A stretch of DNA of 64,000 nt from Piper betle (Eukaryota > Streptophyta > Magnoliopsida > Piperales > Piperaceae): positions 1 through 64,000 of the forward strand of contig JAURVB010012300.1 in assembly GCA_033002965.1 (NCBI GenBank). The letters are read 5' to 3'. Below the pieces are notes generated by a model. That model ran no database searches, had not been told where the DNA came from, and was given only the letters and a program-made list of their open reading frames with translations. The position numbers and the translations under genes are program-made. Each line of letters starts with the position of its first letter. Position 1 is the stretch's first letter. Below are positions 35,013 to 48,079 of the stretch, piece after piece.

Positions 35013-38000
35013 CATATACCATAATTCGATACCCCCATAACAAGTTATAAACTTGATTATTATGATGGAAGAAGCTATCAGTGTTTTCTTTATACTCTAC
35101 CTGGATATAGCTTCTCTAGCAAGCATAAATATATAACTTGAAATAAATATATATAACTATATGATATCCAATAGAATCAAAGTCAAAATACCTATTGATC
35201 TCTAATTTGTCTAATTTTCGATATGTGAGCTTATAATGTTTTACTATCCTGGTTAATTAAATATCATTCTAACATCTCTGCTATATACTCAAGATCCAGA
35301 TGCATAAATACTTGTGCATATATAATACTCCAAATACCATACGTACATGGGATAGGAGCAAACTAAACTCACCATTCTTAGTCACTAATCTACACGCCAA
35401 AATTGGCTAAGCACCTAATCAATATAAGGCTTTTGTAATTACGGTAGAACTGTATGCCCAAAAACAAAAGAGGCTTCACCAAGAGTTTTTATTTTAAATT
35501 GATGGGACAAAAAATGCTTATGTTTCATGCAAAAGACCCATATTGCTTACGAGTAGAATATCACTTACATATAGTACTAGGATAATAAATTTGCTCTCAC
35601 TGACCTTGAGATATAAACACTAATAAGTAATATTTTTTCTCAAATCTTAAAGAGGTCAAGACTTGATCAAACTTGTTGGTATTGCTGATAGAATGTCTCC
35701 TTTAACATAAATGGACTTGTTAGACTTAATTACATACAAGGTGATTTGAATTTTTAGACTCAAAGTTCTCTGGATGCACATTGTATGCAAGTATATCAAT
35801 GTCTCTATTGAGAAAAGATATCTTTGTGTCCATTTGATGAAGCTCTAAATTATAATGACCTACAAGTGTTATAACAATTTTAAAAGAGTTTTTCCTTAAA
35901 ACCTGATAAAAAATCTATTTAAAATCAAAGCCTTTTTTTCTAAGTGAATCCCTTGGCAATTGAACATACTTTATATTTTTCGATGTTACCTTTAGGTAAC
36001 TTGACAAATTTCGTTGTATGTCATGGAATTTATCTCAATTGTGTGGCTTCAAGCCACTTGTATTGAATGTTTACAAAGAGAAATAATTTAATTATCTGAA
36101 ATTGTTTGTCTCTTTTTCTTAGAGATCTTCTTAAAGACATGTTAATGAGTTTGTTAAACTCCCATAGCCGATAGTCACTAAAGTAGAATAGGAGTAATAA
36201 CATGAAATATGTCTTATTTATTAACTGTAATTAAATGAGGAATGTTAACACACTTCTCTTTAAGCACAATTATCACTCCCATTGTATTCAACATCCTTAA
36301 AAAATTTAGCATTCTTTGTTCTGAAAAAGGTTCGAGTTAAGGGATCATAAAATTTAAATCCCTTAATTTTTGTTTTGAGTACCCTGCAAAGTAGCAACTA
36401 ACAGCTTTAAAATGCACCTCTTTCTCATATGGCCTAGAAGGCCATGCCTCACCTAGACAACCCCATACATGTAAATACGTAACACTAGGCTTTGTGTATG
36501 TCCACAACTTGTATGGGATTTTTGCTACTGTTTTACTAGAAACTCAGTTCAAAATATAAACTACAGTCTTCATACCATGAATATTATTCTAAAAATCTAT
36601 CATATTTGTTTCGAAATATTAACTTGTATAGTCAGATTTGATAGCTTTAATTTTCTTGACTAATTGATTTTCAATTTTGGCTTTGACATCGTTGAACATG
36701 TCCTCACATTATGATTTCTCATAAATGAAATTACAAATAACCACAATCAAGGTAAGCATCAACAAGATTGATAAAATATTGTTGCCCATTTCAATAAGCT
36801 GGAGGGAATGAACCACAAATATATGCATATATCAACTCTAAAGATTTTGTACTTCTAGTAGAACATGTATTCCTTATATTTATTTGTATTCTCTTAAGAT
36901 GCAAATTTTAAAATCTGAAAAATCAAGGGAATTGAGAATTTCCTCTTACACCAGTCATATTTACTAATGAGAAATAAGACCTAATTGCTCATGTCATAAC
37001 ATTAATGAATTCACATTTATTAATTTATTTTAGTACGATAATTGCTTCAATACAAATTTTCATGCCTTTTAGAAGATTGATGGTCTAATTTATATAATTT
37101 ATCAATTAGAATACCGGCTCCAACCTTATTAGAATTTAGAAAAGTTCAATGACTTTCATTTCCAAAGGAACAAGTTTATCCATATTTGTTCAAACAAGAA
37201 ACAAAAATTAAATTTTGCCTAAAGGATGGTAATGCAACAATATTCTCAAATACTAACTAAAATTAGTATCCCAAAAGTATCTAAAGACACCCATAAACCT
37301 CTTCAAAAACCTCGTTATTATTTTCCATACAAATGTATCTTCCCAACAACAATTGGCACTTGGCTCCTCACGCACCCCTTCATTGTGACCATTATGGGAA
37401 TAGTTACAGCCATATTTATCCACCAAATATCACAAGCCCTTCAAGCCAAATTAACTTGTGAACAAACAGAGTTGAAAAGTTTATTTATCTTATCACGCTA
37501 ATTGGTGTACTTGGAATAAACTGTTATACCCCGGCTTTCAAAAGAAACAAATATAAAACTCCGAATTTTGTTACTTTTGCTCCTTATGTACTGAGATGTT
37601 CCTATGCAGTTTCTTTATTCATAATCCTTTTTCCACTTTATGTTGGTGATTTAGATTTCAAAAAAATATTGCCAAATGAGTGCTTTCAATCTTATCTTAT
37701 TACAACCTCTCTTTGGTATACTTTATAGTCCATTTATACTTTTGAGCATGATGGGTGGTTTGGAATAGACTAAATTGTGAAGGTAGAGAGTAAAAAACTA
37801 AACGCATAACTTATGTCATCCAACAAGTAAAACTTTCGTACCTTTGGCCTCATAAGAAGATAAAGGACATTTCTCATATGTGCTCACTTATATTTCCCTT
37901 GAACTGTACACGTCATTTGAAACGAGTAATAGTGAGAATAGTACTCATTTTGACCTTTTCGTTAGCAATGAATTGGCTTGCAAATTTGTTCAAGAAAATC

Positions 38001-39050
38001 TTTGAACATTTTTCCCATAAGGAAATATCAACCCTTTGCATTCTAGAATAAAATGTTGCGTGATCATAAGGGCAATATCATTAGACCACTCACACTTCTC
38101 ATGTATAATTTTCTGAGCAATAGCACTTTCATTGATTAGATTTGCATAGCAATCAAATCTTTAATGCATGGTTAAGATCTATGCAAGCAAACACAATTAT
38201 AAAGTGCACTTGCCAAATTTCAAATTTTTGTGTAATTTAAAAAAGGAATATTAATTATATTAGCAAATGCAAAAGTTAATCATAAAGAGCATAATTAGAT
38301 ATGGTAAACTTTATATAGTAATCAAATTATTGACAATAAATCTTATTAAATAATAAGTCTTCCTTCTGGGAGACTTGATTGGTCACATAGAAGAACCGAA
38401 TAATTATCATGTATTATTACTAAATATAATTTTGCTAAATATTGACACATTCCTTTTGGTCGAGCAATATCCACATGAATTTATACGTGTCTCATTAAAT
38501 GATGAATAAATAGTCAACCTTCCATAATATATACATGTCAAAATAAATTAAATATTTAAAATAAGTACATGTTAAGTGGGCCCCATCTCGAGATACCTAA
38601 TGCCACATTGCAATTTAGTCTTTGTGCAAAGATCATAACTTGTAAGTGATACTCTCAAACAGTTCATTAATATTAATGACAAACCGACTTAGTAATATAC
38701 CATCATTTGGGCTGACATACTACAACATGACAATCTAAATTCATCAAATATCCATAACTATAATTATCTTGCCATAAACTAACATTCCTTTAGCTGACTA
38801 GTTTCTAAATAGATAATTCATGCCAACTTTTCCAAAACAGATAAAAATTCACAAATAAAGGCTACTTTGGCAACATATATTAGATCATTTAAATTAAATC
38901 CAGAAAGAGACATAAAAGTGGTATAGATATGCCCCTTAATAGCGTAAACCACTAGACAAAACTTTATACTCATGACAATTTAAATCAAAAAGTCATGAAT
39001 TAGCCCCAAGATCTCTAATGACTCTCATATAAAGAAGCTCTGATTACTAA

Positions 39051-39266
39051 TGGGTAGAATTCTACAGGATCAACATCATATTAAATCATCAAGAAAACAA
39101 AGTAAATGTAAATGTGTACTTTAATCTTTATAAAGAAATTCATACTCCAAATTTGTATTTGAATATTTAAGGTATGGATCTTCAAAACTGTTATGTATGA
39201 TCTACTTTATTCTTTATAGATGATAGGATCTCTGAAAGAAAACCATGCATGTAGGGGACCATGACC

Positions 39267-39329
<63 letters not shown>

Positions 39330-39488
39330 TCAGATTCATTTTTCCCAATTTGACCCATTATAATAAATTAGAAATAGGTGTTCTAGTCTCTAGACACTCT
39401 CTAAGCCTAATATACACAATAACAGATCACAAAAGTAGGCTTATTGATAAGGTAACCTTCAATGTTCAATTGAATTACTATGTGAGAC
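39051..39488 (-). repeat. 5' LTR of the Copia element
   Basis: Diverged direct repeat of 31359-31783. It contains a TA microsatellite (39264-39326) and is followed on the minus strand by the ATCAGAGC primer-binding motif. Confidence 0.7.
39264..39326. repeat. (TA)n microsatellite
   Basis: About 31 perfect TA units inside the Copia 5' LTR. Confidence 0.95.
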
Positions 39489-42239
39489 TATATACGGAGA
39501 ATAAATCTTTATACCTAGCATGATCCGGTCATCCAAAGGCTCATGGGTCAAGTGGGGTCCACTTAGGGGCATATGTGATATATACACTATCAGAATGCTC
39601 TCAAAAGTCAAAACCAACACAAAGTTAAATGGAGACTATATATGCAGATATGGGAGCAAAAAAATTAAATTAGACACCAAAACCCTAAATTCGATTGACT
39701 AAAAATCTAAAATTGAATCAAAGTAAGGCTAAGTGGGGCTATCTGATGATCGAAAAGCCATTGATTTATGATTTATGGAAAAGAGACAGAAAAAATCCTA
39801 GCGAATACTAAATGCACCAAACCAACCATATAAGTCAAGACTTTTAATAATAAACTAAAAAAATACATATATTCCTAGTATAATTAATGTTATCATCTAT
39901 ATATATAGCGGACTATATCCAGCCTCTATAATGAACTCATACAGCCATCTAGGCCCATGCAACGTAATCAGGACTAAATCAAACTAAGGATTGACTATTG
40001 AGTGAACTGGACGAGTTAGTCGACATGAAACCCCAAGCCAAAACTCGAATTTTTACATTCGCATCCTCTCTGCCACTACTGCAAAGTCAGCTCATACCAT
40101 GATCAGAGTTATGATCAAAGGCCCCGATAATAAACCGGGGGAACTGAGTAACAACCCGTGGGACAATCAATCGGTTAGACTTCATCATGTGCAGCAGAAG
40201 CCCAAGAACAGGGACGTGACTTCACGTTTTGACGTGAACACAACAATGCTAGCTGCCATGCTTTATCATGTTTCAAGCCCGGCTCCAGACCAAAACTTCA
40301 ATTTCCACACCACAAACAGCCATTTCGATAACTATTAACTTTCACGTACAGAGATGAGGCGCAGATTTGACTTGGATATTTAACAATTGTCTGGCCTCAC
40401 AAGAATTAGTCGGGTATACATAGATTCATATAATGTTTATGCAGAAGCATATACATATACTGACAAGAAAACTATGTGGATGATAGGCAGTGGGTTCACT
40501 GGCCTTCAATGTCTCGTGAAAACAATTATAATCCCATCGAAAACGAGGTCCACAGTCGCGTGCACGAGTTGAGAGTCAACCAAGAGGATCTGGACTCTAT
40601 GCCAACTTTTTTATTTTTCAAAGCTAACTTTATAATACCTCCCTTTAAAAAAATTAAAAAGAAAAAAGTAAACCTTATATCAACTTAAAAAAAGATAATT
40701 ACGAGGAAAATAACTTTAAAAAGATCTAGACATTTCAAAAAAAAGATCTATATTGTTCTTTTACTGAATTTAGCCTCATTTGATGCGGTGTTAAAAAAAT
40801 ACGGGATATGGCAAATAAATTCAATTTTTCGTGGAAGTGGTTTCTAATTAAGGTTGTTGTGTATGCTTTGGAGGTGTGTGTATGTGTCTGTTAGCCTTAG
40901 GGATTGCCTTAATTAAAGATCCTCTTGTGAACTTTTTTCCCAATTTTTTCCCAAGCAATCCTTTTGCCGCACTTGTTATTTTATATATAATATATACACA
41001 CACATACACTCCCTAATTGGGTATAGCTAGCTGTGAGTCTTTTTTGTGTATAATTTATATATTACTTTGTTTACTGAAATAGTTTAAAACTAAGGATTCA
41101 GGTTTGCAATGGAATATTGGTGTCAATCTTGAACCGACTTAAAGTCATTTATGTTTTAATTTTTTAATATTACAATAAATTATAAAAGAAATTACTATAA
41201 CATAAATATAAATTTCTTTTTAAGAAAATTAAAATAGCCTGACATATGACTTGAAATTTGGAGTCTTGTCAATTTGGAGTAACTCATAAAATTTAACTTG
41301 AGAAAATCATATAGCAAAGTCTATGCGAATTTTTAGAATCATCAGAGTTACCAAACCAATGGTCAACAGAATTGGCCCAAAATCATTGGATTTGTGAATA
41401 TCTAATGTTCATTTCCACCTGGATGTATTATAAAAACTACATATAGGACAAGATGGTTTTTATGTTTGTATTTATTAGTTTCAATCAAAAAATATTTATC
41501 TGCTACAGGCGTACAAGCATTGTGAAAAGACTGTCGATGTGCATTCAGAATCATGGATTTGATCAATTCAATATAGTAAAATAATTACCTCCTATTCCAC
41601 TAGGTGACACTTATATAAAATTTTTTTCTTGGAATTTAAAATTTTTGGATGGTAATATTGAAGGTATCTAATTTAATATTCTTTAGTTGAATTTTTATCG
41701 TTATTTTTATAGATTTTCTATTTAAATCCTGCAAATCTCTCCTCTAACTGTTGATTTCAAAATATTATTTACATATTGCAACCATCTATGACTATTTATC
41801 TACTAATTTATTTTATCTAAAAATTATCCATTAGGTCAATGTATCAAACAGTGAAAGAAGGGCATTTGATATATCCATCTGGTTGTTGCTACTTATAATC
41901 AGCAAAAAGCTTTTATATATATATATTCAACCTGCAGTGCATTATGATAATTGTTGACCAATAACCTTTTCAATATGGAACAAACTTTATCTGATTTTAC
42001 CTATCTGATCAAAGTTCAAATCAGAACAATTTAAATCCAATATTCCTGCCAGTATATATATATATATAGACACACACACTAAGGGGAAAGAGCGCTCGAT
42101 CACCAATCTTCAGCAAAATTTAGATATATAAAATAACTGTAATGTACATCATCCTAATTTCCAGCAGTATTACAAATATAACATGTAAATTAAGATGCAC
42201 AAAATCATTATAGACCAAGCTAGATTTCTTGGCGCATTT
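39489..42239. other. Gene-free stretch, NAC 3' flank
   Basis: AT-rich. The short frames at 40099-40338 and 40387-40572 have no recognised domain and ordinary intergenic composition. The NAC gene's 3' UTR probably occupies the last few hundred bases. Confidence 0.45.
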
Positions 42240-44214
42240 TCACTTATATGTGTTGAAGTCCCGAGATGAGTCTGGGATGATGTTAAACGGATCCCACAAT
42301 TTTTCCGAGAAGGTCTGCAGTACAGAACTACTGTTCAAGCTTGTGTTAACCGGCAGTTGATGAAGCTGGGCTGCTGGTGAATTGCCCGGTAAAAATACAG
42401 GAGAATACAGTTGTTGATTAGGATGAACGCTATAAATTTGAGGGTAATTCACTAACTTGTGGAGATCGTTCACTTGGGTAGCATTTATACAAGTAGAAGG
42501 AACGTTGTAAGCTGGGAATGGATTGCTAATATTGCAGCTTGTAATAAGAGAAGTGATTGGGTTTTTGGTGATGCGCTTGAAGCTCTGATTCACCCTCTTC
42601 TATGGTTGGGGAGCTCACTGCAGCACCATAACCACCGTTTTGATCAATGGCCATTCCTAAGCTAGGCTCGGCAGTACTGCTGCTGCTAGTGCTTCCACCG
42701 TGGTGCAGCTTCTCCATCTCCGTAGATGAGCAGTGGAGATGTGTTGGAACTCTGGATATGCTCATTTGTTGATGACCCATGTTGGCGTCTTCGCTCAATT
42801 CCACGCCTTTTGATGAGGAAGGCTTACGGGAGACCGAATTGGGAGGGGTCAAGTGGTCTTCAACTCCAGGTCTTTTGTAGACTCGGCAGAGTGAGATTTC
42901 AGCCTGCAACAAGATAGAATCCGGAAAGAGAATATTGATATAAGCTGTACGGGAAGAATGAGATGATCAAAGCTGGCATGCAGGAAAATAACTAAAATAT
43001 AATTATTATATAGTTTAGTGGAGATCACCAGATATATATATATATATATATATATAGTACTCCTGAAGTGTAATGTTAGCTTGTGACATTGGATGCCAAA
43101 ACATAAATTAATCAAAGACATCAAATGACTTTGTTTCACTGTGAGACACAAACAATCTACACGATGAATATGATTGATATTGTGTCTAATTCATATATAG
43201 AAAGCGTTGTACTAGACTCCAAAAGCTAAATAATCTGTAGAAATTGGTTGATGACATCGCTATTGACAGCATCTAATTTTGCTCATGACCTAAATTAGAT
43301 AAAACCTTGCCAAATTTTCAACAAAATTTGAGCCCTTGTCTTGATTATAATAGAAGCCCAAGTTGGGGATCTAAGTGGAACTGGCTCAGTGACATGAATC
43401 AGAAAGGCAATAGCATGACATGTGATCAACAAAGGGATGACAGAGAAAAAAGGGCCCCTTTGCTCACCCAAAATGGATACCTCAACCTCTTCGACATATC
43501 AATTGCAACCAACCTTGTTATATCGATCAGTCTCATGGTGAGGAAGACGGTACTCGTTCATGATCCAACTAGTGCGGATTCCCTTGGGAGCTTTCCCAGA
43601 GTAAAAGACTAGGGTTTTCTTCAACCCAATTGACCTTGAGCTCTCGCTCTTGATCATCCGATCAGCTCCTGTGGCCTTCCAGTACCCTGAAGCCGTCACC
43701 CTATTCGGCCTGTCCCCGTTTCTATATTTCCTGTCCCTGGGCACATAGAAGAACCATTCTTTCTCCCCAATTGCCGCCAAAGCTGTAGCAACAGAACAAG
43801 AAGAAAAACCTGACATCTTGGAAATTTTAAAGAGCAACCCAATTCGTGTACAATTCACAGGGACTATTTTCATAGTGAGGTATATTTCATTATTAATCAG
43901 AATCTAAGTGAGATATATATATATATATGTATACATGTCTCACCTGGGAGCTCCCATGGATCGTAGCGGTAGAGGTCGAGGAAGGTGATGAGCTCGACAT
44001 TGAAGCGCTTTCCTTCAACCTTGCGCCTTAGGTAGAACTCGATGAGTTCCTCCTCGGTGGGGTGGAACCTAAATCCGGGCATGACCAGGTCGTTCTCATG
44101 GTCGTCCTTCTCCTGCTCTTGAACACCATGGTCGCCCTTCTCCTGCCCGTGAACAACATGGTCGCCTTCCCTCCTAATGCAACTGCTATTGTTCATCGTC
44201 CTCCCAACTGCCAT
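42240..44214 (-). CDS. NAC035: NAC transcription factor, NAC035/LOV1 type, one frameshift
   Basis: Plant-specific NAC-domain DNA-binding protein. The Arabidopsis orthologue NAC035/LOV1 delays flowering and affects cold response. Exons: 43944-44214, 43514-43782 and 42240-42903, giving about 400 residues if the frame is continuous. The NAC domain starts at residue 45 ([18 protein letters not shown]) and runs through [49 protein letters not shown] and [10 protein letters not shown] to [17 protein letters not shown], about residue 205. The C-terminal NDLHKLVNY and [10 protein letters not shown] blocks match the LOV1 tail. Exon 3 is 664 nt where 663 is expected. The frame breaks near the A5 run at 42562-42566, and removing one A restores it. 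Upstream ATGs at 44262 and 44220 are in frame; 44214 (MAVGRT) is a choice, not a certainty. A 30-bp in-frame repeat lies before the domain. Confidence 0.92.
44099..44158 (-). repeat. 30-bp in-frame coding tandem repeat in the NAC N-terminus
   Basis: Two adjacent 30-bp units starting TGGTCGYCCTTCTCCTGC on the plus strand encode successive 10-residue Gly/Asp/His-Gln-Glu-Lys repeats in the acidic leader before the NAC domain. A partial third unit follows. Confidence 0.8.
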
Positions 44215-44262
44215 GCACATGGCCCTCCCTTGCCACTGGTAGTCGCTGCCCTGCAACACCAT

Positions 44263-46523
44263 CCGTCAATTCTTCCGGCCCCCTACCGGCACCCACCTAT
44301 ATATACAGATAGCTTTCATTACCAAAGCATCCAAGTGGGGACTCGGGAAGAAGATAAGATAAAAAAGAGCACTGTCAAAATAAAAAAAGAACACGTAAAA
44401 ACTCTAAAAGTTATCATGCAAATTAAAGTAAGCTTACATTCTCCGTATCCCTGTCCTACCATTAAATTAGAAAAAAAAATTGGCTCCTCCCAAGATTGAT
44501 GGAGATGGGGATGCCTAGAGTCCCCCCACCACGATGAAGCCCATGGCATCCCATTAGTGTCACTCCAAAAAATTAACTAGGTAAAATGTTTTAATTTTAT
44601 AGATAAATTTTTATTAAATAATAAGATATAAATCTTAATAATTTAATATCTTAGATATAAATTTTGATTAATTTTAAAGATATATCATAATAGAATGAGA
44701 AAATAAAATATAATAATTTAATTTATTATTTTTAATTTTTATTATATTTTAATTGGTTATGTCTCCCACTTTTGATCAAACGCCACCTTTGAGTTCCATT
44801 TTTATTAATAAGAGTAGACATATATGTTGCATGCAGAGCCAAACTCGATATTACTATAGCCTTTAACCTTAAACACATTGTTGTGGGTCATTGCTATATA
44901 TTACTAACTCGATTTGGGGAGCATATGTTAATTTTTTTAATTTTTAATTTCCTCTACAAAAAGTGCAGAGAAGCTTTTTTCAACCTTACGGTGGGAGAGA
45001 GCAGGGTAAAGGTAATTTGGCATGGAAAAAACTAAAAATGTATAACATAACTTCAAAATATCTTTGAATATAAAACAAAATTTATAGTTTTTGTCCGCAG
45101 CTAAAATTAGTGAGGGAAGAAGACTTTTTCTCCACTACTATATATCTATTTTTTGTATTTATGGAAGCTAAAAACTTGTAATTTTGTGCCGAATTGAAAG
45201 CAAATAAAGGTGTCAAAATGCTATAATTGAGACTTTATTAAAACTCAATCAACTTACTTAATCAGCTATAAGTAAATATTTACCTCTCATTAAATATATC
45301 CTTAATAATGCATGGCTAATATAAACTGATTATTTTCTAAATAAAAAATAATGAGCACACATGTTCTTAAAATTGTAATTTCATGACTAACGGCATATAT
45401 AGAAGCATGTGCGCGCGTATGCGTTTTTTGGGGTATAGCCTGTAATATTGAGAAGCTGTCGTGGAAGGACGGGAAGAAGTTGGAGTTATTACCATAGCAT
45501 GAAAAGCAAGGAGTTGGTTATATAACTGTGAAAATGAAAGCGAAGTGAGCATTGGCGTGAAAAAGAGAAATGGTGAGAAATACATGGGTTTCAGTGCCTA
45601 TAATAAAGGTGTCAAAGAAGGACATGCAAATGGTTAACAGAAAAATTGAAAGAGACTTGGGAAGAAAACAGGTTGGCCATGGCTTATTGGCGGTGGGAGG
45701 ATACCCTCTAAGCTTGACTGCGTTTATGATTCAAAGCGAGTCAAGTACTGCATTATTTGTTCTTACCTACTTCGCCCCCACATTGCCACTTTCCATACGT
45801 TTCTATTTTTCTCCAGAAAAAAGCTTAGCGCGCTTGCACTTTGAAACGTTGCTGTAAACAGGAGCTATATATGTTTAATACAAGGAACTCTGAATACTTA
45901 TATATAAAAAATTAATGATTACTATCGTGTAGTCTAATTTCTGTAAACTCAAAATCTGTTAATTTTAATGTAGACATGAGCTGTAGGATTGCAGAAAATA
46001 TTCTTAGTTAATATTGAAGAATTTTATGGACCGTTGTGCATAAATTATCTTACATGTAACTAATTGAAACTAGCTCACACCCGAACTCTTTTGGACAGAA
46101 GTTTGAAATTAATCTGTACCCCAATAACCGATTCCACTCCATGATCCACAAGATCTCTCTAAAGTCCCACTTCCTTGTGACGTTCTGCTTCCCTCCGAAG
46201 TCCCGCTTCCCTTTGAGATCAAACTCTTATACTTGAGATCTCTTTCTACTTCCTTAATCTTTTTGGGAAGAGTCTCTCTCTCTCTCTCTCTCAAGACCTA
46301 CAATTGAATACAAAATGGTGCATACCCACCACATATGTACAACTACGTATTTATGAATGAGAGATACAAAACACTCTACTCATGATATGGTTAGCCTCCT
46401 TCAAACAAAAGAGTTAACTTTTAAATACTCTTCCCTTAATATTGTAATACTTATCAAAGAGTCTCTTCTTTGTCTTCAACAAATCTCTTTTAATTAGTCT
46501 TCATGCAAGTCTTTAAATCTTTA
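44263..46523. other. NAC upstream region and AT-rich intergenic DNA
   Basis: The NAC leader and promoter lie in the first few hundred bases. A dispersed repeat is at 44575-44800. The frame at 45570-45857 has no recognised domain. A short TC run lies near 46273-46291. Confidence 0.45.
44575..44800. repeat. Dispersed AT-rich repeat, copy 1
   Basis: This shares the word order ATAGATAAATTT, AATATCTTAGATATAAATTTTG, TTTAAAGATATATCATA and TTTTAATTGGTTATG with 51250-51480, and its terminal part also with 51600-51720. It is a non-coding transposon family of unknown class. Confidence 0.6.
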
Positions 46524-48079
46524 GACTAATAGAAAAATGGGTTTCAGCTACTTTTTAATTTTGCCACAGGCTTAACCGTGACAAATTAGGCACTTTTTGC
46601 CACTGCCTAAATCCCCGTGCTGACCCTCACCACTGCTCTTTCACTGCACCCACCGCCTGTATCACCGCCATGTCCCCTGCTCCACCGCCACTCCACCCCA
46701 ACCACTCCTCCTCTTCCCGCCCGGCATCACCCGGTTGCCACCGATCTTCCTCGGTAAGGTTGTTAAATGAGCAAGCCGAGCTCGACTCAAATAGTTTAAG
46801 GTTCGTTTGAACCCGGCTCAAGATTGAACTAATTTTTAACATATATACTCGAAATCGACTCAAAAATTTTTTATGATGTTTGAATTTGACTCTAACTCAA
46901 ACTCGAATACACTTAAAATATTTAATTTTGGCGAGCTTGAAATTAGCTCATTCGTGAGCTCCCATCTAAGTTATCCCACTATTTTGTTTTTATGTTGTAC
47001 ATAAATAAATATAACTAGTTGCAATTTAACTTATTAGTGTATACATATATATATATATAAAGATCATCTTAGCCGGGGGTAAATAATGTTTTTGTCTCAA
47101 ATTTTAAACTAGATCGTTCGATTACAAGGACGGCCCAAATTTAATAAAAATAAAAAATAAAAAACAAAACACCCCACCACCACTATCATTTAGTATATAG
47201 TTAATAATAACATTTATTTATAATTTTAAATGTATTTTGAGTAGACAAGTGATATTATATATATTATTATATTATTTTATCGAGTCGAGTTCGAGTCGAG
47301 CTACGAGTCGAGTTCGAGTTGAGCTACGAGTCGATTTCGAGTCAAGTTTGAATTATAACCGAGTTAAGTCGAGTCGAACACTACCTTGCTCAAACTCAAC
47401 TCATAGGATTCGAGTTTGACCTCGAACATTTAAATGTTAAATTTCGAGTCGAATCGAGCTGAACCGAGTCTAACGCCAAATACTCACTAGCTGACTCGCT
47501 CAATTAGCAACCCTACTCCTCGGGCCGCCACGACTATACCTCCAGCCACCACGGTCGTCGCCCCACCTCCAGCCCCTCCTCCTTTGCCACTGCTCAACTG
47601 CCACCACTCCTCCTTCAGTTGCCATTGCTGTCACTCAGACCCCCAGCCACCGCCTGGCAGCCCGCGACCCCCAGCACTAGTCAGGCACTAGTTTGCCGCA
47701 TGGTCACTGCATGGCACAGCCCGGCCGCCACTTGCAACCTAGTCGGACCACCACCCTCTTGCCATTGCCATCACTAACGCTGGATTTTTTTTACATTTTT
47801 TAAAATTTGAAACAAGCTTTTCTACGGCCAAAGGTGGTTAAATTTAGCCACAGCTTAGCTACAGAATGCGGCTAAGTTCAACCACGGCGTCCCATGGCTG
47901 CTAACCTGTGGCTTCAAGCGTGGCCACAGATAGCGGTGGCATTGTTAAATTTGATCCCTGAACCCAACTGCCACAGCGGCCCCGGTGGCAATATCCCGTG
48001 ACAAACTTTAATTTACCATGGGAAAATGGCCAATTGCCAAGGTTATGGGCTGTGGCAATTGGCCATTTTTTTACTAGTG
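46524..48079. mobile_element. CACTA (En/Spm) non-autonomous element, 1.56 kb
   Basis: The left end reads (G)ACTAATAGAAAAATGG and the reverse complement of the right end reads CACTAGTAAAAAAATGG, matching the CACTA-type terminus. The flanking triplets TTA and TTG are a near match to the expected 3-bp duplication. Subterminal GCCACAG/GGCCAATTGCC words recur in both orientations near the right end. No transposase is visible. A TIR element is nested at 46755-47515. Confidence 0.7.
46755..47515. mobile_element. hAT-type TIR element nested in the CACTA element
   Basis: The left end TAAGGTTGTTAAATGAGCAAG is mirrored by the right end, whose reverse complement reads TAGGGTTGCTAATTGAGCGAG. The flanks TTCCTCGG (46747-46754) and CTCCTCGG (47516-47523) form a 7/8-matching 8-bp target duplication, as expected for hAT transposition. 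The interior holds CGAGTCGAGTTCGAG repeats (47280-47345) and no transposase. Confidence 0.78.

Larger units (their letters stand above)
31359..39488 (-). mobile_element. Copia LTR retrotransposon, degenerate, minus orientation
   Basis: LTR-like direct repeats at 31359-31783 and 39051-39488 bracket the element. They share TAGAATT..AGATCAAC at the start, ACTTTAATCTTTAT, ACCCTTTATATA and ATGTGAGAC at the end. Reading the minus strand, the right LTR is followed by a primer-binding site like that for tRNA-iMet (ATCAGAGCTTC, just before 39051). Decayed integrase motifs follow (CGSFPP, NGQQYFIN near 36800; KEVHFKAVSCYFAGY near 36400). Then comes reverse transcriptase (ELHQMDTKISFLN near 35800). Stops are frequent. 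A solo LTR (32602-35012) is inserted in the pol region, so the Copia element alone was about 5.7 kb. Confidence 0.8.

Noticed and set aside
37226..37501. Plus-strand 91-residue frame resembling a membrane protein
   Set aside because: It is antisense to the Copia body and hydrophobic only because of base composition. No homologue is recognised.
40099..40572. Two short plus-strand frames
   Set aside because: No recognised domain and no conserved motif. Kept as intergenic.
45570..45857. 95-residue frame upstream of the NAC gene
   Set aside because: No domain, no splice support, ordinary intergenic composition.
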